DNA from: Segatella hominis
Lineage (GTDB): Bacteria > Bacteroidota > Bacteroidia > Bacteroidales > Bacteroidaceae
Length of the DNA: 64,000 nucleotides
Direction: 5' to 3'
NCBI RefSeq assembly: GCF_004535825.1
Contig: NZ_SGVY01000005.1
Coordinates: 78,586-142,585, forward strand
Shown here in pieces: positions 61,077-64,000 of this stretch. Position 1 is the stretch's first letter. The number at the start of each line of letters is the position of its first letter. The notes beneath the pieces were generated by a model that had not been told where the DNA came from, did no database searches, and saw nothing but the letters and a program-made list of their open reading frames with translations. The translations under genes were made by a program, and so were the position numbers.

Positions 61077-62732
61077 ATGTTTTGTAATGAACAGAAAAAA
61101 TATCGATTAAGTGTTGCAATATTGATTGTTGTTTCACTTTTGATTTGCATATATCTGATAGCTTTCAGTTGCTTCTTTTCTAAAAAGCAGATCCAATCGG
61201 CTATGATACCTGTCAAGGTTTACTCTCAATATGAAATATTGGATGGAGGAAAAGTGGTTTATCATTTTGATAAAGATACCATTTCTGCTACTGGATATTT
61301 CTTCAATAAATACTTTTTTATCCCTTCCTGTCAAGGTCGTATTTATGCTGATTTTGATAGTACTATCTGGCAGAATAAATATAAGGATGTAAATGTGGAA
61401 AAATTGGTGCAACTTCATATCGATTCCTTGAAAACGATGTATAGTCAGTCAAAGTGGATTGATGGAGAGTTGTCTTATTATTTGAAATGTCACAATGCCA
61501 GTGATGAAGGATTCTTTCATATTTCTCAGGTTGCTTTGAAAGAAGAAAACCTTCGGGATTCTACTCGAAAGATGTTGGATTCATTAAAACATCTTTCACA
61601 TAAGTCTTTGAAGATAGTTCGTCATTTGGAATTCGTTGCGATTTCTCCTTCTGGTAAGGCTAATAGAAAACAAGTTGAGAAATTAAAACATGTTGGTGGA
61701 AATGTTTTCCAATTGTTCTCAGAAACCTTACCTGAAGAGTCTTGCGCTTTGTCTTTTCATAAGTCAAAAGAATTGGCTTCTTTGAGTATTGTCCCAGTTT
61801 TGTTTGATGCCAAATTGAATTATCTTTTGGGCACAACAGGAACCTATAGTGGTGAAGTTGATTCTTTAGGATTGCCTCATGGTCATGGTGAATGGCAGGG
61901 CTTTACCGATGCTGCCTATTATCAGGGAAGCTGGAAACATGGAAAACGTGATGGTTTTGGCTTTTCTGTTGCAGATAAAAGTCAGTTACGCATAGGAGAA
62001 TGGGTGCTGGATAAATACAAAGGAGAACGATTGGTTTATAGTTCTGATCGAATCTACGGTATTGATATCTCTAAATATCAGCATGTTATAAAAGGTAAGA
62101 AATATAATATCGATTGGAAACGTCTGCGTATTTCCCATCTTGGAAATATCAGTAGAAAAACAATTAATGGGGATGTTAATTATCCGATTAGTTTCATCTA
62201 TATTAAAAGTACTGAAGGGGCAAGTTTATTAAATCCTTTCTATAGAAAAGACTATGTGGCAGCACGGGCACATGGATATAAGGTAGGAAGTTATCATTTC
62301 TTTTCTACTCTAACTCCTGCTACTTTGCAGGCACGTCAATTCCTTAAAAATTCATATGTCAAATCGGGTGACTTGCCACCTGTTCTTGATGTTGAGCCTA
62401 CTAAAGCCCAAATTAAGAAGATGGGAGGCGTGGGTGTCCTTTTGACCAGAATGAGAATATGGTTAAGAATGGTTGAAAAAGAAACGGGTAAACGTCCTAT
62501 TATTTATGTAAGTCAGACTTTTGTAAATCGCTATTTGAGCAAAGCGACTGATATAAAGCAAAAATATCAGGTATGGATTGCAAGATATGGAGAATACAAG
62601 CCTGATATCAAATTGGTTTTCTGGCAACTTTGTCCTGATGGTAGGGTTACTGGAATTCGGGGTCATGTAGATATCAATGTATTTAATGGTTATCATGATT
62701 CTTTCAAGCAGTTTATCTCTAATCTGAAGTGA
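61077..62732 (+). CDS. Membrane-anchored MORN-repeat GH25 lysozyme
   Basis: A 551-residue protein with an N-terminal signal-anchor helix (about 11-33). Residues about 40-245 are an unknown region; about 255-320 has MORN-like repeats (GHGEWQGFTDAAYYQGSWKH and the RDGFGF unit); about 326-550 is a glycoside hydrolase 25 domain. The GH25 residues are D330 in YGIDISKYQ, the IKSTEG strand, and D438-V-E440 in PPVLDVE. GH25 enzymes cut the MurNAc-GlcNAc bond of peptidoglycan. The MORN-GH25 join is uncommon outside Bacteroidales, and MORN segments often bind lipid or protein. Confidence 0.87.
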   Translation: MFCNEQKKYRLSVAILIVVSLLICIYLIAFSCFFSKKQIQSAMIPVKVYSQYEILDGGKVVYHFDKDTISATGYFFNKYFFIPSCQGRIYADFDSTIWQNKYKDVNVEKLVQLHIDSLKTMYSQSKWIDGELSYYLKCHNASDEGFFHISQVALKEENLRDSTRKMLDSLKHLSHKSLKIVRHLEFVAISPSGKANRKQVEKLKHVGGNVFQLFSETLPEESCALSFHKSKELASLSIVPVLFDAKLNYLLGTTGTYSGEVDSLGLPHGHGEWQGFTDAAYYQGSWKHGKRDGFGFSVADKSQLRIGEWVLDKYKGERLVYSSDRIYGIDISKYQHVIKGKKYNIDWKRLRISHLGNISRKTINGDVNYPISFIYIKSTEGASLLNPFYRKDYVAARAHGYKVGSYHFFSTLTPATLQARQFLKNSYVKSGDLPPVLDVEPTKAQIKKMGGVGVLLTRMRIWLRMVEKETGKRPIIYVSQTFVNRYLSKATDIKQKYQVWIARYGEYKPDIKLVFWQLCPDGRVTGIRGHVDINVFNGYHDSFKQFISNLK

Positions 62733-62849
62733 TTCGTAATAGGCAGTTTGTCTCTAATCTGAGGCCTCTCGTAATAAAAAATGTGCTTTTCTCCAAAAAT
62801 ATATCGTTAAAGTATATTAATAAAAATAACAATGATGCAATATTTTTCT

Positions 62850-62878
62850 TATATTTGCGTAATATTATATATACGCAA
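62850..62878 (+). promoter_or_regulatory. rpoD -7 box with overlapping inverted repeat
   Basis: TATATTTG at 62850-62857 fits TAnnTTTG. It overlaps TTGCGTA (62855-62861), which is complementary to TACGCAA (62872-62878) with a 10-bp spacer; the repeat thus covers the start of transcription. No good -33 TTTG is seen. It may be an operator or a 5' hairpin. Confidence 0.55.
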
Positions 62879-62904
62879 TTAAAAATAGGAGTTAATAGCA
62901 TAGG

Positions 62905-63777
62905 ATGAGACAACTTAAGATTCAAAAAAGTATAACCAATCGTAACAGCGAGGCACTTGATAAGTATCTTGTTGAGATAGGTCGTGCCCCAATGGTGTCA
63001 ATTGACGAAGAGATTGAATTGGCCCAAATCATTAAGAAAGGTGGTCGGGCTGCGGAAAGAGCAAAAAACAAATTAGTTGAGGCTAATCTTCGTTTTGTGG
63101 TCTCTGTTGCCAAACAGTATCAGCATCAGGGGTTGACTCTTACTGACTTAATTGATGAGGGTAATATCGGATTGATTAAAGCTGCAGAAAGATTTGATGA
63201 AACCCGTGGTTTTAAGTTTATTTCTTATGCAGTTTGGTGGATTCGACAGAGTATTTTGCAAGCAATTGCTGAGCAAAGTAGAATAGTCAGACTTCCCCTT
63301 AATCAGGTTGGTTCCTTGAATAAAGTTAATCAGGAAAGTAATAGATTTGAACAAGAAAACCAGCGTCGTCCAAGTGTAGAAGAACTTGCACAGCGCACAG
63401 GTATAGATGAGGAAAAAATCTCTCAAAGCATGGCGGCAAGTGGTCATCATGTAAGTATTGATGCGCCTTTTGGTGAAGATGATGACAATTCTATGGTTGA
63501 TGTCATGGCAAGTGGAGAAGATAGTCGCACAGATAAGCATGTTGATCATGAAAGTATGGCTATGGAACTACGTCAGGTTTTGGATAAGGTTCTTAAAGAC
63601 AGGGAAAAGCAGATTGTTTGTGCCTGCTTTGGAATTGGAGAAACTGAAAAAGGATTGGAAGAAATTGGAGATAAAATGGGATTGACTCGTGAAAGAGTTC
63701 GTCAAATACGTGAGAAAAGTATTACAAAACTTAGAGATTCCGGAAATGTCAAAATTCTGATGAAATACTTAGGGTAA
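62905..63777 (+). CDS. rpoD: Primary sigma factor (Bacteroidota RpoD)
   Basis: Housekeeping sigma-70 of the Bacteroidota type, 290 residues: region 1.1 is absent; 1.2 begins about 16 (ALDKYLVEIGRAPMVS), region 2 has the core-binding and -10-reading part (DLIDEGNIGLIKAAERFD to YAVWWIRQSI), region 3 follows (about 130-205), and region 4 ends with LTRERVRQIREKSITKLR. It directs the TTTG/TAnnTTTG promoters that occur throughout the window. Confidence 0.96.
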   Translation: MRQLKIQKSITNRNSEALDKYLVEIGRAPMVSIDEEIELAQIIKKGGRAAERAKNKLVEANLRFVVSVAKQYQHQGLTLTDLIDEGNIGLIKAAERFDETRGFKFISYAVWWIRQSILQAIAEQSRIVRLPLNQVGSLNKVNQESNRFEQENQRRPSVEELAQRTGIDEEKISQSMAASGHHVSIDAPFGEDDDNSMVDVMASGEDSRTDKHVDHESMAMELRQVLDKVLKDREKQIVCACFGIGETEKGLEEIGDKMGLTRERVRQIREKSITKLRDSGNVKILMKYLG

Positions 63778-63831
63778 CCTGTTGGCGGAATTAAAAAACC
63801 GCCTGAAAATTAGTATATTTTTATGGAGAAA

Positions 63832-63911
63832 AAGTTGTGCATCTCGTTGATTTTTAGTAACTTTGTAGTGTCAAATTATAAAGTTATATATTTCACGCTA
63901 TGCACAACTTG
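63832..63911. repeat. 11-bp inverted repeat around a putative transposase start
   Basis: AAGTTGTGCAT (63832-63842) is the exact complement of ATGCACAACTT (63901-63911); the second arm starts with the ATG of the edge gene and the first includes the -33 box. Confidence 0.75.
63835..63865 (+). promoter_or_regulatory. Promoter before the window-edge transposase-like gene
   Basis: TTG at 63835-63837, 20 bp spacer, TAACTTTG at 63858-63865. Confidence 0.6.
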
Positions 63912-64000
63912 TATGCAAATTTCGTAAAAATTCTTGAGATATGCAAGGATTTCTCCAAAAATTTAGTTAATGAGCTAGGAAATATTCCTCGCCCAGGAGT
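63901..64000 (+). CDS. Putative transposase, N-terminal fragment at window edge
   Basis: The open frame MHNLYANFVKILEICKDF and on to PRPGV runs off the window. This beginning resembles IS982-type transposases I know from Prevotella, but only 33 residues are visible, so the family is uncertain. It has its own promoter (63835-63865). If correct, an insertion sequence starts between rpoD and base 64000. Confidence 0.5.

Noticed and set aside
63784-63803. GGCGG/CCGCC hairpin after rpoD as a terminator
   Set aside because: Only five base pairs and no T-run on the plus strand; too weak to call.

Overview
The window looks like a chromosomal core segment of a Bacteroidales bacterium, most likely Prevotella/Segatella. 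The evidence is the short 290-residue primary sigma factor without region 1.1, the many promoters of the Bacteroidota form TTTG-N19/20-TAnnTTTG, the Rnf complex led by an RseC-like gene, the split atp operon order, DUF3943 and DHHW proteins, and moderate-to-low G+C. Genus is an inference; no rRNA is present.

Layout. 1-4994: the 3' part of an F-type ATP synthase operon (atpB-E-F-H-A-G; beta and epsilon must lie upstream). 5218-7662: a large outer-membrane repeat/DUF3943 protein on the minus strand. 8023-13811: an RseC-like gene and rnfBCDGEA. 14357-15313: a D-2-hydroxyacid dehydrogenase. 15606-19505: gyrA with a secreted TPR protein behind it (minus). 19992-22139: a ClpC-like unfoldase with no N-domain. 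22286-22447: tRNA-Thr(CGT) and tRNA-Gly(CCC). 22728-27092: uxaB, an MFS transporter, panB and a HAD phosphatase. 27262-30770: rsmG, an MBL hydrolase, ruvC and a tandem ABC ATPase. 30859-32770: an unknown secreted protein, an acidic unknown protein and two very small membrane proteins, then tRNA-Cys. 33067-36845: an AAA-CYTH fusion (minus), trxB, an unknown protein and an Rpn-type nuclease. 36846-37481: a degraded stretch with apparent remnants of an amidase and an HU-like gene and unusual repeats.

37478-47645 is the most interesting accessory region, all on the minus strand. It holds an esterase and two adjacent transcription units. One is MltF-like lytic transglycosylase plus Na+/solute symporter. 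The other is SGNH hydrolase, MBOAT O-acyltransferase, two DHHW (AlgJ/AlgX-like) proteins and a second MltF-like lytic transglycosylase. Together they could form a system that O-acetylates, de-acetylates and cleaves a periplasmic glycan, with peptidoglycan the best guess because of the transglycosylases.

47733-51054: hisG-hisD-hisC without hisB. 51117-54591 (minus): a GHL10 glycoside hydrolase, a TRIC/YicG-type membrane protein and rarA. 54706-60879 (minus): a heavy-metal RND efflux operon (His-rich DUF6769-like protein, adaptor, CzcA-type pump, TolC-type channel). 61077-62732: a membrane-anchored MORN-GH25 lysozyme. 62905-63777: rpoD. 63901-64000: the 5' end of what looks like a transposase gene, cut by the window edge. 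No CRISPR array or prophage was seen.
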